DNA of 22,950 nt from Brugia malayi (Eukaryota > Nematoda > Chromadorea > Rhabditida > Onchocercidae), in contig NW_025062331.1 in NCBI RefSeq assembly GCF_000002995.4, forward strand, positions 1 through 22,950, written 5' to 3'. Made by a program: the position numbers and the translations under genes. Positions within the stretch are counted from its first letter, which is position 1. Every line of letters starts with the position of its first letter. This document shows positions 22,911 to 22,950 of the stretch, piece by piece. The notes beneath the pieces are model-generated. The model was not told where the DNA came from. It saw nothing but the letters and a program-made list of their open reading frames with translations, and ran no database searches.

Positions 22911-22950
22911 CTATTTTTAGCAGTTTTATGCCGCCAATATAATTAAATTA
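22911..22950 (+). other. Right end of the array and flank
   Basis: Monomer 72 is normal up to aatattgc, then has an extra C (22911). It matches through cagtttt (ending 22927) and diverges completely: the usual ggcac is replaced by atgccgccaatataatt. The break falls in a conserved strip, so it is a true array edge or a junction with an insertion, not a variant monomer. The remaining 23 bases are too few to identify; no target-site duplication or terminal repeat can be judged. Confidence 0.75.

Larger units (their letters stand above)
1..22927 (+). repeat. Satellite array, ~322-bp monomer, about 71 head-to-tail copies
   Basis: Every part of this interval is the same unit in the same orientation. 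The phase marker tgcaatgcat begins at 20, 344, 667, 990, 1311, 1634, 1956, 2278, 2591, 2912, 3233, 3555, 3875, 4195, 4516, 4839, 5157, 5475, 5797, 6118, 6439, 6764, 7087, 7405, 7721, 8043, 8365, 8686, 9009, 9331, 9653, 9976, 10299, 10622, 10945, 11269, 11594, 11917, 12241, 12564, 12888, 13210, 13532, 13854, 14177, 14500, 14822, 15145, 15462, 15783, 16103, 16425, 16748, 17072, 17395, 17717, 18039, 18362, 18684, 19005, 19323, 19645, 19967, 20290, 20613, 20936, 21258, 21581, 21903, 22225, 22547 and 22870. These are called monomers 1 to 72 elsewhere in this annotation. No spacer, insertion or inverted copy interrupts the series. Long-monomer AT-rich satellites of this kind are a known component of eukaryotic heterochromatin; the centromeric or pericentromeric location is inference. 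The left end lies outside the window. I do not recognise the family. Confidence 0.98.
14491..22927 (+). repeat. Array domain D (monomers 46-72)
   Basis: This domain is marked by ctctgttgc in 21 copies, acgtaatg or acgaaatg, gcgtgtttt, ggcagttaatt and gtacgaaaac. Five copies (47, 55, 57, 66, 72) keep the older ctctgctgc, and all five also keep acataatg. Among the 21 gttgc copies, 20 carry acgta, acgaa or acagcac; the exception is monomer 58. The two sites, about 15 bp apart, are therefore in strong linkage. Six copies have a G giving aagctt near 15391, 16032, 17001, 20219, 21832 and 22154. Confidence 0.8.

Noticed and set aside
1..22927. CRISPR array
   Set aside because: The repeated unit is about 322 bp with no alternation of short repeats and unique spacers, and the variation is scattered point changes.

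Overview
The whole window is one AT-rich tandem satellite array. A unit of about 322 bp, always in the same orientation, repeats from base 1 to about base 22927. Taking the near-invariant string tgcaatgcat as a phase marker, I located 72 markers (71 intervals). Spacings run from 313 to 325 bp; 323 bp (23 times) and 322 bp (22 times) dominate, and the mean is 321.8 bp. A hand count of one unit gives about 21% G+C. There is no convincing protein-coding gene, rRNA, tRNA, CRISPR array or insertion sequence. The array runs off the left edge. It ends at about 22927 on the right, leaving 23 bases of unrelated sequence. Twenty-three kilobases of head-to-tail long-monomer satellite without genes is typical of eukaryotic heterochromatin (pericentromere, centromere or subtelomere). 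Unit length and base composition would suit an invertebrate such as an insect or nematode, but I do not recognise the satellite and cannot name a species.

The array is a graded series of related subfamilies. Domain A (1 to ~4560) has ttttttgcag, tatgaaatg and aattaaaaaagcg, with a local three-monomer higher-order pattern. Domain B (~4561 to 9950) switches to tttttagcag, ttacaaaagcg and mostly tataaaatg. Domain C (~9951 to 14490) adds catacttg and begins the gaatttaaattt and gattaaatg forms. Domain D (~14491 to 22927) adds ctctgttgc, acgtaatg and gcgtgtttt, plus a distinctive acagcacattc form. Superimposed on this are short patches of the 'wrong' type: an A-like monomer inside D, a D-like patch inside B, and rare variants shared by copies 6 to 18 kb apart. 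This is the mosaic expected from unequal exchange plus gene conversion.

Within a unit, conservation is uneven. A C-rich box is nearly constant, and a 40-bp A/T-only-plus-two-C core followed by an imperfect inverted repeat is almost frozen. The segment between about 60 and 115 bases after the phase marker varies freely in substitutions and length. The most curious local observation is in domain D: seven monomers carry a four-substitution cluster that removes two adjacent in-frame stop codons. This opens a 32-codon frame ending in a hydrophobic, signal-peptide-like segment. It may be chance or a relic, and it is not presented as a gene.
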